This document shows positions 39,385 to 49,445 of a stretch of DNA of 64,000 nucleotides, piece after piece. Origin of the DNA: Paenibacillus sp. JCM 18996 (GTDB lineage: Bacteria > Bacillota > Bacilli > Paenibacillales > NBRC-103111); contig BBFE01000001.1 in NCBI GenBank assembly GCA_001313085.1, positions 62,001 through 126,000 on the forward strand, written 5' to 3'. The first letter of the stretch is position 1. Each line of letters opens with the position of its first letter. The notes under the pieces were generated by a model. It ran no database searches. It saw nothing but the letters and a program-made list of their open reading frames with translations, and had not been told where the DNA came from. The position numbers were made by a program, and so were the translations under genes.

Positions 39385-40174
39385 TTACTGCAGCACATAC
39401 AGCTGCACGTCCTGGAAACCAAAATTGGCTACCATATCTCTATGACCGGGAATGAAAATATCAATGCGGTTTCCTTTAATCGCGCTTCCCTGATCCGTAG
39501 CGTAGCAACCAGCCCGCCGTCAGGCAAGTTTTTGAAGTTATAGCCGGTAATAAAAACTTTGGATCCCATCGGGATGACGGCAGGATCGACAGCAATGGTT
39601 CCCAGCTTCAGCGGGTTGCCATAATAATCGACAGCTCCCCATCCGTTCTCTTCAGGGGAATCCGAATAAGCGGAGGCCGTCATCGACATAATCTTCTTAT
39701 AAGGCAGGGCTTGTCCGGAAACATTCACGGTATTCGCAGATGCCGAAATGATATTTGCGGACGTTGATGCTTGACTGGCCTGAACAGTGTTCGCCTTAAC
39801 GGGGGCTGCGGAAGGCAGGGTCAACACTAAGCCGGGGTATAAATTCAGAGGATCGAGTTTCGGATTGGCGGCCATCAGCTCTTTTAAAGGAAGCTTCAGC
39901 TTGTTCGCAATAATCCAGTACGTATCTCCCTCCTGAATCGTGTAGCGGACATCGGGAAGGTTCAGGGTTTGCCCTGTCTGCAGGTTCAATGGATCTACTC
40001 CCGGATTAGCCTTTTGTATCGACTCCAGCGGAATATTTTTTGGCTGTTGCAATTTTCCACATAGTATCGTCGGGCTGAACCTGGTAAGTTGCTGCGAATG
40101 CGGGTGTCGCAATGCTTGCGATCGATAGACCTAATGCCAGAGTAAAAAAAAGTTTTCCTGGTGAACCGTTTCAT
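39385..40174 (-). CDS. Secreted LysM-3D domain protein (wall lytic enzyme, YocH/YabE type)
   Basis: An exported protein of about 262 residues. The signal peptide is LALGLSIASIATPAFA. Two LysM domains follow (TYQVQPDDTMWKIA with VDPLNLQTGQTLNLP; RYTIQEGDTYWIIANKLKLP with LDPLNLYPGLVLTLP), which bind peptidoglycan. After a Ser/Thr/Ala linker the 3D domain begins at KKIMSMTASAYSDSPEENGW and has GTIAVDPAVIPMGSKVFITG and, after a break, YATDQGSAIKGNRIDIF; the three Asp that name the domain are present. Related proteins are muralytic. Breaks are in A runs 40146-40152 and near 40038 and 39505. ATG 40174 follows AAAAGGAGGAGC. A c-di-AMP riboswitch precedes it. Confidence 0.85.
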
Positions 40175-40193
40175 GTTGCTCCTCCTTTTAATG

Positions 40194-40320
40194 GGCCTGC
40201 GAGGTTAGTTGTCGGGTTTGGGATGAGGATACATCCCTTCGCTAAAGCGATTCACCCCAAAGACGCGGCTGCGTCATGAAGCTCTCCCCCGCACTTTGGA
40301 AACATGGAAATCCTTCCAAA
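40194..40320 (-). ncRNA. c-di-AMP riboswitch (ydaO/yuaA class)
   Basis: On the minus strand the leader contains GGGGTGAATCGC, CGAAGGGATG, and CCCAAACCCGACAACTAACC followed by TCGCAGGC. The conserved ydaO blocks are GGGGTGAA, CGAAGGG and CCCGACAGCTAACCTCGNAGGC, and they occur in the right order. It lies 20 bases before the ribosome site of a LysM/3D wall hydrolase, a known target type. Binding of c-di-AMP normally turns these genes off. Confidence 0.85.
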
Positions 40321-40470
40321 GTTTTGGCATTTTTTCGAGATTTATCGTACCATACCTTTCTTTTTTTGATGAATATGTAATTATTGGTAAAATGTTTAAG
40401 CCTGCGTTTTATTGGGTAATAAGGGGGTTGTTTCAGCCATCAGCTTGCATTGCCGCAGGTATTCAGTCCG

Positions 40471-41389
40471 TCAGCGCAGCAGCTCGCTTTTTTTTACCAT
40501 GCCGTAGGCATTGCGGTCGCCTTTCTTGGCGTAGAACCTGAGGCCGTCCAATCCTTTGAAGAGCAGGGCACATCGCAGCCTTTCTTCGAATTTGGGAATC
40601 TCGCGCCCCTCGCTCGTCCAAACATCGCGCACCATTTGAGGAATTTGCAGCTGAGGGGTCCATAGATGCTGTGTGGCCAAATCGAACACAAAGTCTCCGT
40701 ACATGGCCATTTCCCAGTCGACGATGCCGGTCACGGTGCGCCCGTCCGTCAGCATGTTCCCCAAGTGGAAATCTCCGTGCACGAGATAGCGTTCTCCGGG
40801 CGAACATTTGGCGAGGTCCATCATGATGGCATACAAGTGCTCGAATACATCCCGCTCCAGGAAACTATGCTCAAACAGCGAATACCAACCTTCCCAAAAA
40901 CCGGATTGCTCTTTCAGAAAAAAAAGACTCGAGAAATTCCAGCCAGCTGCCATAAACTCCGTCTCCCGAGGCTGGATCCACCCGTAACCTTTGGACTTGC
41001 CCAGGGAGACCCGGTTGATTGCAGAGAATTGTTTTACCAGGTCGGCAGAATCTCCTTCACTTCATTTTGCGGGCAGCTGACGATCGACCGTCCAGGAGCT
41101 TTTTCCGCAATGGAAAAGTATAATTCGCCCGCCCTGCCGACCTCCAGCACCTTCGGAACCGGTATGCCCTGTGATGAGAACGTTTCATGTATATACCGCT
41201 CTTTCTCAAAGCCTTCCCCGCTGCCGTTAAAATGGATGACGAATTCCTTGTCTTGATGGCTGTAGCTGAAAACTTTGCTCAATTCCCCTCCTTCGATCGG
41301 ATGGAGACGGGAAACCGGCCCGTTCAAAAGCTTTTGCAAAAAAAAGCTTCCGCCGTGCTGATATTCATTTCCGGTTTAAACGTACTCAT
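40471..41389 (-). CDS. Aminoglycoside phosphotransferase (APH)-family kinase
   Basis: A protein-kinase-like small-molecule kinase of about 305 residues. The N-lobe has MSTFKPEMNISTAEAFLQKL and KVFSYSHQDKEFVIHFNGSG; the catalytic loop is RYLVHGDFHLGNMLTDGR (HGDxxxxN) and the metal-binding DFG equivalent is GIVDWEMAMYGDFVFDLA. Related enzymes act on aminoglycosides, choline, homoserine or macrolides; the sequence does not decide, so a resistance role should not be assumed. ATG 41389 follows GGAGGATG. Breaks are in the A runs at 41337-41345, near 41040 and 40919-40925. It is upstream of, and on the same strand as, the riboswitch gene, but 150 bases from the riboswitch. Confidence 0.8.
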
Positions 41390-41514
41390 CCTCCATCAGC
41401 CTCCCGCTCTTGTCCTAAGGACGTTTTTTTTGGTCGATATTACCATGGGTTTATTCGTTAATTATGGATTATAATTGGTATCGGTTAAAAAATGTGGCAG
41501 GGAAAGGAACTGGA

Positions 41515-42962
41515 ATGAAAAAAAATCTCCATCATTTTGTGTGTCGTCATTAATGCGTTCATCTGGTCAAATGTAATTGCGTCTGCTGCGGATTTTACGG
41601 ACATACCGGGAACAAGTCCTTATCTTCCCTATATTGAAGAGTTAAAGAAGCTGGGGATCGCGGACGGCATTGCTGACGGGTTATTCGGTCCCGAACAGGC
41701 CATGAGCCGGGCGCAGTTTGCCAAATTTGCGGCGGGTGCTTTTCGGTTGAACGACAATGGGGCCGGGTTCCGTTTACGGATATCGGGGGCCATTGGGGCT
41801 CTGTGTATATACGTGCCGCTTATGAAGCGGGTATCGTGGACGGTGCAACGGAAACGGCATTTTTTTTGCCGGATCAACGTCACCAGGCAGGAGGCCGCCG
41901 CCATGGTCTGGAGATATGCCCGTAAACAAGGGCTGTATCCCGACACAAGCTCGAGCTTTAAGGAAAAGCCCGACACCTGGGCGCTGGAAGCGGTCAGCAG
42001 CGTGATTTCCCATAAATGGTACGGAGCGGACGTTAAGATGGCTTCCGGCGTATGGTCCTACCGTCCCAAGGAACCGATGAGCCGTCAAGAAATGGCTGCG
42101 CTGCTTGATTTGGCGATGAAGGAGATGCCAGGGTATGTGAAGACATACCTCACTCAAGAGAAACCGATGTATAAAGCCACTTATTTATGGAATACCGGCC
42201 AGCTTCTGAATAATAAAGCCGAAGTGTTTCAGTTTCTTCATAAAAAAACGGCGTCAATCTCGTTTACCTGCAGATGGATCCGGATGTTGCCCCGCAGGAT
42301 TACGGCAGCTTTATCGAGGAAGCCGGCACGCTTGGCATGGAAGTCCACGCTTTGGGCGGAGCGCCCGACTGGATTTTGCGGAGAACCGGAATAAAATGGA
42401 CAAGCTTGTCGACTGGGTTAAAACCTATAATGCAGGCGCTGCGGTCAACCGGCAGCTTAAAGGAATCTGTCTGGACGTAGAGCCGTACATTTTGCCTGTG
42501 TGGCAGCAGGACACAGACAGGATGCTGGGCTTATGGAGAGATACGGTAGACACTTTCGTCAAAGAAGTGAAAACAGGCGCCCCCGGCTTGACTGCTGGTG
42601 CTCAGCTGCCGTTCTGGCTGGAAATGTTGAAAGTATCCGACGGGAACGGCGCACAAATCCCTTTGTCCGACTGGATGATCCGCAGGCTGGACCAGGTCAC
42701 CCTGATGGCTTACCGTGACAATGCAGCCGATATTATCAGCATCGTGGAGAATGAACTGAACGCAGCGGAGAAACAAGGCGGAAGCATTATCATCGCCGTC
42801 GAAACACGGCCGAGCAGCGAAGGGCCCATCACCTTTTATCCCTATGGACAGGCTTTGATGCTGCGGGAGATGGATAAAGTCATCGGTACGATCCATGGCC
42901 GCGCCTCTTTCAAGGGATATGCAGTCCACGACTACGAAAGCTGGTATAGCCTTAAGGATTAG
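41515..42962 (+). CDS. S-layer-homology protein with C-terminal TIM-barrel-like domain (paralogue B)
   Basis: A surface protein of about 480 residues. The signal MKKISIILCVVINAFIWSNV is followed by three SLH domains: DFTDIPGTSPYLPYIEELKK, FTDIGGHWGSVYIRAAYEAG with FFPDQRVTRQEAAAMVWRYA, and WALEAVSSVISHKW with YRPKEPMSRQEMAALLDLAM. SLH domains hold proteins to pyruvylated wall polymers. The C-terminal 270 residues closely match the exported protein at 16749: MYKATYLWNTGQLLNNK, EVHALGGAPDWIL, LKGICLDVEPYIL, VTLMAYRDNAADII, IIAVETRPSSEGPITFY and GYAVHDYESWYS. Breaks are in A run 41518-41525, near 41765, T run 41859-41866, A run 42243-42249 and near 42370. ATG 41515 follows GGAAAGGAACT. The catalytic function is not known to me; a wall or polysaccharide-active enzyme is suggested. 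Confidence 0.75.
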
Positions 42963-43152
42963 AAGGGCGGTATCTCTTAAGCCCCTAATTGGAGAACTTT
43001 GCCGCCATTCCGCAGCATAAAGCCCCCGGCGCTGCCTGCCGGCAATCCCGAGGGCCATGAGTGCGAACCGGCCCAATCCATGCAAGCATTCTCAGGCTGG
43101 CTGGCCGGGCCATCATGCCAATCAGCCAGGCACCAGTGACCAGCCGGATGAA

Positions 43153-44148
43153 TTATTTGATGTAGAGCCGGCTGGTTTCTTCCCAAATTTCCCCGGGCTC
43201 CAGGCCAATCAGGCCGATCTGTTCGGCTGGGAGGTCCATATTAGGAGCATTCACCAGGTTCACTTGCGGCTCCGGGCAAAAGAATCCTTCCGTCGCGTTA
43301 TTGTTCCAGATCATCCATTGCTTGTAAGCCGTGCCGACATCGTAAACGAGAGTAACCCCGTTGCGCGAGTCGGTCAATTCCATCCGGTTGCGGCCGTCCT
43401 GCGGCCGGGAAGTATAATGGTTGTCCATCGGCTCGAAGAAAGGCGAGACGCCCTGTCCGCGCATGAGCTCTTCTTCCTGTTTGAGCGGTTGATATTTTCC
43501 CGTGGGCAGCATCCGTTCGTCAAGCTCCCAGCGTTCGCCGATCGTCATACGGAAACGGTAATCCGAAGCGGATCCGCCGGAAACGAAAGGCGCGTTAATG
43601 GAGGTGTGGAACGCGAGCAGGCAGGGCATGCGGTCTTTGCCTTTATTGCGCACGGTCACATGCTGAAACAGTCCTTGCCCGCTCAACGTATAGCGAAGCC
43701 TTACCGTGAAAGTGTGCGGGAAATAGCTGTACACCGGATGGCCTTCACGTATATGCAGCACCAGCGTGACCCGGCTTTCCGTCTCATCGGCCCCGAAGGA
43801 TTCGACCTCCCAGGGAATGTTGTGCAAAAATCCGTGCAGATGGTTTCCCGTGCTCTTTTCGTTCACCGGGAATTCGTAGGTTTTGCCGTTCCAGGGGAAT
43901 TTGCCGTCTTCATAACGGTTGGGCGGAAACAGCACCGGAATGCCGTTGATGATCGGGTTGTTCTTAAACGCTTCCATTTCGTCCGCCAAAGGCTCCTTCA
44001 AAAAGGTATACTGCTTCTCGATATCCCGGAAGGCGATCAGATTAGCGCCGGTGTCGGGCAGAACCGCAGCCTCGTAAGGTCCGGCCTGCAGCCATACCGC
44101 GCTCTCCCCCTGATAAGACTCCTCGAATGCTCTTGGTTTAGTGGACAT
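43153..44148 (-). CDS. Aldose 1-epimerase (galactose mutarotase-like)
   Basis: An intact 331-residue beta-sandwich protein that would interconvert alpha and beta anomers of a hexose. It has ANLIAFRDIEKQYTFLKEPL, INGIPVLFPPNRYEDGKFPW with the typical Arg, NHLHGFLHNIPWEV (catalytic His), VRLRYTLSGQGLFQHVTVRN, and near the end MIWNNNATEGFFCPEPQVNL with the catalytic Glu. ATG 44148 follows GAGGAAAA. It is convergent with the SLH protein gene and shows no breaks. The 190 bases between the two contain no further gene I can support. Confidence 0.88.
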   Translation of the reverse strand: MSTKPRAFEESYQGESAVWLQAGPYEAAVLPDTGANLIAFRDIEKQYTFLKEPLADEMEAFKNNPIINGIPVLFPPNRYEDGKFPWNGKTYEFPVNEKSTGNHLHGFLHNIPWEVESFGADETESRVTLVLHIREGHPVYSYFPHTFTVRLRYTLSGQGLFQHVTVRNKGKDRMPCLLAFHTSINAPFVSGGSASDYRFRMTIGERWELDERMLPTGKYQPLKQEEELMRGQGVSPFFEPMDNHYTSRPQDGRNRMELTDSRNGVTLVYDVGTAYKQWMIWNNNATEGFFCPEPQVNLVNAPNMDLPAEQIGLIGLEPGEIWEETSRLYIK

Positions 44149-44391
44149 ATTTTCCTCCCTATGGTAGTAATAGATTAATAGTATCATAAAAGGAGGAGTT
44201 ATTCCTCTATGGCCTGATTGGTGAAAGCGTAAACCCAGGTTCACTTGACTGTTTCAATCGCTTTTTTTTGGCGTTAATGGTCACTATATTTTACCTGTTC
44301 ACTTTTTTTTTTGTTTTGCGCAACAATTGTAGACGGTCGTGCGTCCATTAAATGGCGCGTTCGGAAGTGTGTCTCTCAAAGGGGGAACGAA

Positions 44392-45097
44392 ATGAAAAAA
44401 AAGCTGGTCATCATACCTGCATACAACGAGGAAAAAAAATCGATCGGTTCCGTGATCCGCTCAATCAAAAAAGCACCATCCCGACATGGATATCGTCGTC
44501 ATCAACGACGGGTCTTCAGACCGTACAAGCCAGACGGCCCGGGAGACGGGTCTTGCTTTTGTGGTGGACCTTCCTGTGAACGTGGGGATCGGCGGAGCGG
44601 TGCAGACAGGATATTTGTTCGCATATAGAAATGGATACGATATCGCCACTCAAATCGATGCCGACGGGCAGCATGACCCGGCCGATCTGGAGAAGGTGGT
44701 GCGCACTGTGGCCGAAGGTCAAGCAGACTGCTGCGTCGGGTCGCGTTTCGTCGAAAAGACGGAGTACCGTTCGAGCCTGTCCCGCCGTACAGGGATCCGT
44801 TACTTCTCCTGGATGATCAAGTGGACGGTAGGCAAGCGGATCACCGATCCGACTTCGGGTTTTCGCGCAGTCAATAAACCGGTGATCGCCGTCTTTGCGG
44901 GTTATTACCCGGATGACTACCCGGAGGTGGAGGCTGTTGTGCTGCTTGAACGTATGGGCTTCCGTGTAAAAGAGACCTCCGTGCAAATGCACAACCGGGC
45001 GGCAGGGCGTTCGTCGATCACCCCGCTGAAGTCGTTTTATTACATGCTCAAGGTATCTCTTGCGGTCCTGATTACTCGTATAAGGAATGTGACTTAA
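44392..45097 (+). CDS. Glycosyltransferase family 2 (DPM1-like)
   Basis: A membrane-associated transferase of about 230 residues that moves a sugar from a nucleotide or to a polyprenyl phosphate. It starts KKLVIIPAYNEEKSIGSVIR, then DIVVINDGSSDRTSQTARE, LPVNVGIGGAVQTGYLFAYR, the DxD site in TQIDADGQHDPADLEKV, and FRAVNKPVIAVFAGYYPDDY. The form without C-terminal membrane helices fits DPM1-type enzymes. Breaks are in the A run 44431-44438 and near 44470-44480. ATG 44392 follows AAGGGGGAACG. A DUF2304 protein and a GT39-like enzyme follow, a frequent trio for surface glycan or glycolipid synthesis. Confidence 0.85.
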
Positions 45098-45101
45098 CAT
45101 A

Positions 45102-45484
45102 ATGAACATTTATTTGGTGTCCGTCTTTTTTTTGCGCAGCCTTCGTGCTGTTTACCGTGGAATTGATCCGCAGGCAAAAAATTGGCTGAACGTTATGCTC
45201 TGCTCTGGCTCGTCCTGGGCTTGATCATGCTTTTGTTCAGCTTGTTCCCGCCCATTCTGGAGTTCGCATCGGGCCTTCTTCATATTTATTATGCGCCTTC
45301 GTTCCTTTTTTTTTGTGGGACTCTTGTTTTCTCTGATTTTTTATCATGCATTTGACGATCGTAATTTCCAAGCTTCACCGCAAAAATGACGCGCCTCGTC
45401 CAGGAAGTAGCGCTGCTTAAGGCCAAGCTCGGAGACGAAGAATCTGCCGGTTCCGATGGCCCGGATGCTTCTCGCGCCGAATGA
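45102..45484 (+). CDS. DUF2304-family small membrane protein
   Basis: About 125 residues, corrected start MNIYLVSVFFCAAFVLFTVE followed by LIRRQKLAERYALLWLVLGL, IMLLFSLFPPILEFASGLLH and YYAPSFLFFVGLLFSLIFYH, that is three TM helices, then a cytoplasmic coiled-coil tail ISKLHRKMTRLVQEVALLKA. The spacing of helices and the Arg/Lys-rich loop RRQKLAERYALLWL are typical of DUF2304 proteins found next to GT2 enzymes, where they are thought to help polyprenyl-linked transfer. Breaks are in T runs near 45126, 45170, 45305-45312 and near 45345. It starts 4 bases after the GT2 gene. Confidence 0.75.
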
Positions 45485-45621
45485 CGAGAGGCGTTTTTTT
45501 GCGTGAGGAGAAGTCTGGCCGCCCGTTGTGCCGCGGCGCTCGCAGGGAGCATCGTGCTTTTGGTAAACCGCGCTTTGGGGAAAACGGACTGTCAGAAGAG
45601 TATATCGCAAGGAGTGTCGAA

Positions 45622-46886
45622 ATGAACAGAAGCCGGTCATACAGCCCTCTGTATAATTATGCAGTTTGGATAATCATGCTGATTGCTCTTGCTTTACGGT
45701 TCCACATTGTGCTCAGCATGGACTATCAGCCTCTTGTTTTTTGACCAGCTGGAATACGTGAATTTGACTTTACGTTGGTTGGAATCAGGCATTTACGCTT
45801 ACAGGGATACGATGCCCAATACGCTGGTCACGCCGGGTTTGCCGGTGTTTCTTGCCGCTGTGTTCAGTCTGTTCGGCTACCATCCGCTGGAACACGGCCT
45901 GATGGCTGTAAGGCTTTCGCAATGCTTTATCGGTGTGGGGGCGGTCTGGTTTATGTATAAGCTGGGCGCGCGCTTGTTCCACCCTGCAACAGGTGTGCTG
46001 GCCGCTTTTTTTCGCCGCCGTGTATTCCCAGTATGTCATGTCGGCGACGCTCATTTTAACAGAAGTTCTTTTTTCTTACCTGTTTCACAGCTTTTCTCTA
46101 TCTGCAGGTAAAAGTGATCCAGGAGAACCGTCCGGGGGACCACATCCTGATGGGCGTCCTGCTCGCGGTCACGGTACTGATCCGTCCGAACATTCTGCCT
46201 TTGGCGGTCATTCCGTATGTGTTTCTCTGGATCCGCCACCGGAAGCTCTTTCTCCCGATGATTGTCAGAGCGGTGGCCGCTTTTGCCGTTGTGATGATGC
46301 CGTGGTGGATCCGCAACTTCATCACTTTCCATGAATTCATCCCGATCGCGAAGGGGGAGTCCGGCAATCCCTTTCTGGGGGGGACCGACCCGTACGATAG
46401 GGGTACAATCGATTGGTCGAATATCAACCCCGAAGATCAGTTCGCCGAAGGAGTAAGACGGCTGAAGCAGGGGCTGCGCGAGGATCCGTGGCTGTGGATA
46501 CGCTGGTATACGGTCGGCAAGTTCAAGGTGTTTTTTTTTCACAGATGGGTTGGGCCCTATCCGTTATATATACCCAAATGGCTTGACATGCTGGAACTAA
46601 AGCTGCACTATTTGCTCGCTTGCGCAGGTTGGGTGAGTCTTGCGGTCATGAGCTTTTTTTAACCGCTCCGCCGCTTATTTATTCGTGACCGGGCTGTTAT
46701 TACTGGCCATCCACAGCTGTTTTGTCGCCGTTGACCGTTATTCGTACGGTATGATGCCGTTCCTGATGCTGGGCTTAGCCCAAGCTGTGGCAGGTTCGCT
46801 GCGGTTCATCGTCAGCAGGAAAAAAAGAACGCCGCAGGAGTTGTTTAGCTGCCGCACACTCAGACTTGGCCGCAGCCTATGGTTAA
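45622..46886 (+). CDS. GT39/ArnT-like membrane glycosyltransferase
   Basis: A polytopic transferase of about 420 residues that would use a polyprenyl-phosphate sugar. It begins MNRSRSYSPLYNYAVWIIML and IALALRFHIVLS; the first external loop, with the catalytic acid, is FDQLEYVNLTLRWLESGIYA. Further TM segments include HILMGVLLAVTVLIRPNILP and PMIVRAVAAFAVVMMPWWIR, followed by GESGNPFLGGTDPYDRG. Breaks are in T runs 45736-45742, 46006-46013, near 46080, 46653-46660 and A run 46820-46826; the corrected end is TAA 46884-46886. ATG 45622 follows AAGGAGTG. The GT2 enzyme upstream would supply its lipid-linked sugar donor. Confidence 0.8.
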
Positions 46887-47005
46887 TTAAGCATGGCGGT
46901 ACCGCACCAAGTTCCCTAAAAGACGCCAGCGCATCAATTTTCCTAGAACATTCGGCATTGCCCAATTCCCCTGCTATACGCAGTATTATGGAACATATCA
47001 GAAGG

Positions 47006-47040
47006 ACCGCCAGGCGATTTTTGCCCTGACGGTTTTTTTT
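47006..47040 (+). terminator. Rho-independent terminator
   Basis: ACCGCCAGG pairs with CCTGACGGT apart from one mismatch, around CGATTTTTGC, followed by eight T; it ends the glycosyltransferase series. Confidence 0.8.
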
Positions 47041-47147
47041 CACGTCTCATACAAACTATAAACAAAGCGCTTGAACGAGTAAGAACCCAGGCAGAGATCA
47101 GGCTATCCCTCCGTCAAATTAACCGATAGGGACAGCCTTTTACAATG

Positions 47148-47302
47148 CTACTCGTTGTTCTCCTGCTCTTTCTCCGTATATTGATCCTGGTCGCCGCCGT
47201 AAATAAAGTCTACTCCCGGCTCGAGGCCGGGTGGTAGCTCGCTTCCTCCGTTAATTCTGCTTGGTTGCCCAACGTTTCGTAGTTATTCTCCGTCATCATC
47301 AT
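47148..47302 (-). CDS. Small acidic protein, function unknown
   Basis: A 50-residue or so protein read across one lost G near 47268: MTENNYETLGQPSRINGG, then SELPPGLEPGVDFIYGGDQD and QYTEKEQENNE. It is very acidic with no membrane segment or signal. Three ATG codons in a row (47302, 47299, 47296) follow AAAGGAG, the last being best spaced. A promoter-like pair lies upstream at 47393-47423. The coherent PPGLEPGVDFIYGGDQ stretch in a single frame plus a good ribosome site argue that it is real. I know no characterised homologue. It is divergent from the phn operon. Confidence 0.5.
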
Positions 47303-47392
47303 TCTCCTTTTTTTGGGAAAGTATGCGCGGATTTCATTAAAATTATGCAACTCACTGCCGCTTTATCCTTGCGAGCTGATTGGATGAATAGA

Positions 47393-47423
47393 GTATATAG
47401 GTTAAAGTCAACTTTAAGTCAAC
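47393..47423 (-). promoter_or_regulatory. Promoter of the small acidic gene, with 11-base direct repeat
   Basis: On the minus strand TTGACT, 17 bases, TATATA fits a sigma-A promoter. The same DNA holds TTAAAGTCAAC-TTTAAGTCAAC on the plus strand (47402-47423), two direct repeats of exactly 11 bases, the spacing used by PhoP/PhoB-type regulators. The hexamers (TTAAAG, TTTAAG) are only approximate PhoP half-sites. Confidence 0.45.
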
Positions 47424-47514
47424 AGCACATCGGGAGCGCCTACCTGCTATTTTTTCACCCTCCGCAAATTGATACTGATGAAATTCTATGTTAACAAAAA
47501 AATTCATTTCCTTT

Positions 47515-47543
47515 TTTACAGTGCACATACATAGATTTAATAA
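47515..47543 (+). promoter_or_regulatory. Promoter of the phn operon
   Basis: TTTACA, 17 bases, TAATAA lies 58 bases before the phnD start and has near-consensus sigma-A elements with ideal spacing. Confidence 0.55.
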
Positions 47544-47600
47544 ATTAAAGTTACTATGACTGTAGATTGAAAAAAAACTATTATTTAGGGGAGAGATAGA

Positions 47601-48581
47601 ATGTTCAAGAAAGCGGCGTTGTCGGTTATTTCCATCTTCACGGCTTTTTTCATTGGCAGCATGCGGCACCACTCAAAATCAGGCATCCAGCCCAAGTCCA
47701 GCACAAGGAAGCGGTACGGCTGCCTCCGACAACAAGCAATCCAAGGTGGATACACTGGTGATAGCTTATCTTCCGAATGAGGCAAAAGAGGAACTGGCTG
47801 AATCCCGCCAAGGCTTAGCAAAGGACCTGGAAGCTGCTCTCCATGTAAAAGTAAAAGAATTTCTCGCAAGCGACTACAACGCAGCAATCGAGGCTATGAG
47901 AACAGGCAAAGCGGATATTGCGAACTTCGGACCCCTTTCCTACTCGCAGGCTCACGAGCGCGCAAAGGCAGAGGCTCTGGTGGCGCCGGCCCTTGACGGT
48001 AAAATAGAAAACAGCGGCTACTATTCCTACATTGTTGCCAATAAAAAAAAGAACGACAAAATCAATGCGATCACCGATTTGAAAGGCAAGAAGTTCGCTT
48101 TCGTCGACGCAAATTCCACCTCAGGCAACCTGGTGCCTTCTTTTGAAATCCTCAAGGCTCTGAACGACAGCAAACTGACCTTCGAGGACCTGCATACCAA
48201 TGGAAAGTTCTTTGAATCCGTCACCTTCTCCGGAGCGCACCAAAACGGACTGCAAGCCGTAGCCAAAGGAGATCTTGACGCCGCTCCGGTCGCTTCCGAT
48301 ATCTATGAGCGCGAGATTCAAGCCAAAAGAGTGGACGCGGAAGCCGTGAAAATCATTGCCAAGTCCTCCATGATTCCAGGTTCTCCGATAGCGATCCGCA
48401 GCGACCTGCCTGACGATGTGAAAAAAATCAGTCAAAGATTTTCTCCTGAAATACGATAACGAAAAAATATTTTACGAATTTCGTAGGCCAGAAGCCCGGA
48501 CAAAAGATCCGTTATGCTTCGATCGACGATGCTGCATACAAAGATATCTACGAATTGAGGAAAAAAAAGTTCGGTCTGTAA
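47601..48581 (+). CDS. phnD: Phosphonate ABC transporter binding lipoprotein PhnD
   Basis: The receptor for phosphonates or phosphite, about 325 residues. MFKKAALSVISIFTAFFIGS leads to a Cys lipobox (MAACGTT), then the mature domain TLVIAYLPNEAKEELAESRQ, EFLASDYNAAIEAMRTGKAD, IANFGPLSYSQAHERAKAEA and KKFAFVDANSTSGNLVPSFE, where the Tyr/Ser/Thr residues of PhnD-type ligand pockets occur. The GAHQNGLQAVAKGDLDAAPV segment is also typical. Breaks are in T run 47645-47650, A run 48044-48051 and near 48424 and 48467. ATG 47601 follows GGGGAGAGAT. It heads the phn operon; a hairpin separates it from phnC. Confidence 0.88.
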
Positions 48582-48612
48582 TATGTCATGTGACAAACGA
48601 ATATAGGGCAAC

Positions 48613-48642
48613 AGGGCAAAGGGACATCCCCTTTGCCCTTTG
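48613..48642 (+). terminator. Intra-operon hairpin between phnD and phnC
   Basis: GGGCAAAGGG-ACAT-CCCCTTTGCCC forms a ten-pair stem followed by TTTG only. The weak T tract suggests partial termination or mRNA stabilisation, which would keep phnD in excess over the transporter subunits. Confidence 0.6.
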
Positions 48643-48659
48643 TGCAGGAGGCGATGAAA

Positions 48660-49445
48660 TTGAACAAACCTTTAATAATAGAGCATTTGACCAAATCCTA
48701 CGGTCCGGGTGCGGCGGCCGTGCAGGATGTCAGCTTTCAACTGGGACAAGGTGAATTTGTGGCTATTATCGGGCCCTCGGGTGCCGGAAAGTCGACGATT
48801 CTAAGATGCATTAACCGTATGGTTGAGCCCACGGAGGGCAGGATCCTGTTCGAGGGACAAGACATCAGCACATCCGGGCCGAAAGATCCGGGAAGCCAGA
48901 AGGCGCATCGGAATGATTTTTTCAGCACTACAACCTGGTTTATCGCCTGACCGTAATGCAGAATGTTATGCACGGACGGCTCGGCTACATGTCGACAATG
49001 GAAGGCGTGCTGAGCCGCTATAAGGAAGAAGATAAGCAGAAAGCTCTGAAGCTGCTGGAAAAAGTAGGCTTGCTGGAGTATATGTACAGGAGGGCCAGCG
49101 AGTTGTCCGGAGGCCAAAAGCAAAGGTCGGCATAGTCCGCGCGCTTATGCAAGAGCCGTCCCTGCTTCTGTGCGACGAGCCGATTGCTTCCCTGGACCCT
49201 AACAGCTCGAAGGTGATTATGGATTTGATCCGCAATCTGACACAGGAATGGGATATCTCCTGCATTGTCAACCTTCACCAGGTTCACGTGGCCAAAGAAT
49301 ATGCAACCAGGATTATCGGCATACGCAGGGGAGGCTCGTTTTTGACGGACCGCCTTCCAAGCTTACCAATCAAATGATTGAAGAAATTTATAATACTTCC
49401 ATGGATAATCTGATGATCAACGAGGAGGTACAGGCCATTGTCTGA
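48660..49445 (+). CDS. phnC: Phosphonate ABC transporter ATP-binding protein PhnC
   Basis: The ATPase of the importer, about 260 residues. It shows Walker A IIGPSGAGKSTILRCINRMV, Q-loop IGMIFQHYNLVYRLTVMQNV, signature [20 protein letters not shown], Walker B LLLCDEPIASLDPNSSKVIM and switch SCIVNLHQVHVAKEYATRII. The long insertion GRLGYMSTMEGVLSRYKEED is typical of PhnC. TTG 48660 is preferred as start because AGGAGG stands 8 bases before it; ATG 48654 is only 2 bases from the site. Breaks are near 48885, 48918, 49131 and 49335. Confidence 0.9.

Noticed and set aside
40471..41389. Aminoglycoside resistance gene
   Set aside because: The fold is APH-like but the family has many other substrates, and nothing in the context indicates resistance.
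43057..44178. A 373-codon open frame on the plus strand
   Set aside because: It is the antisense shadow of the intact aldose epimerase.
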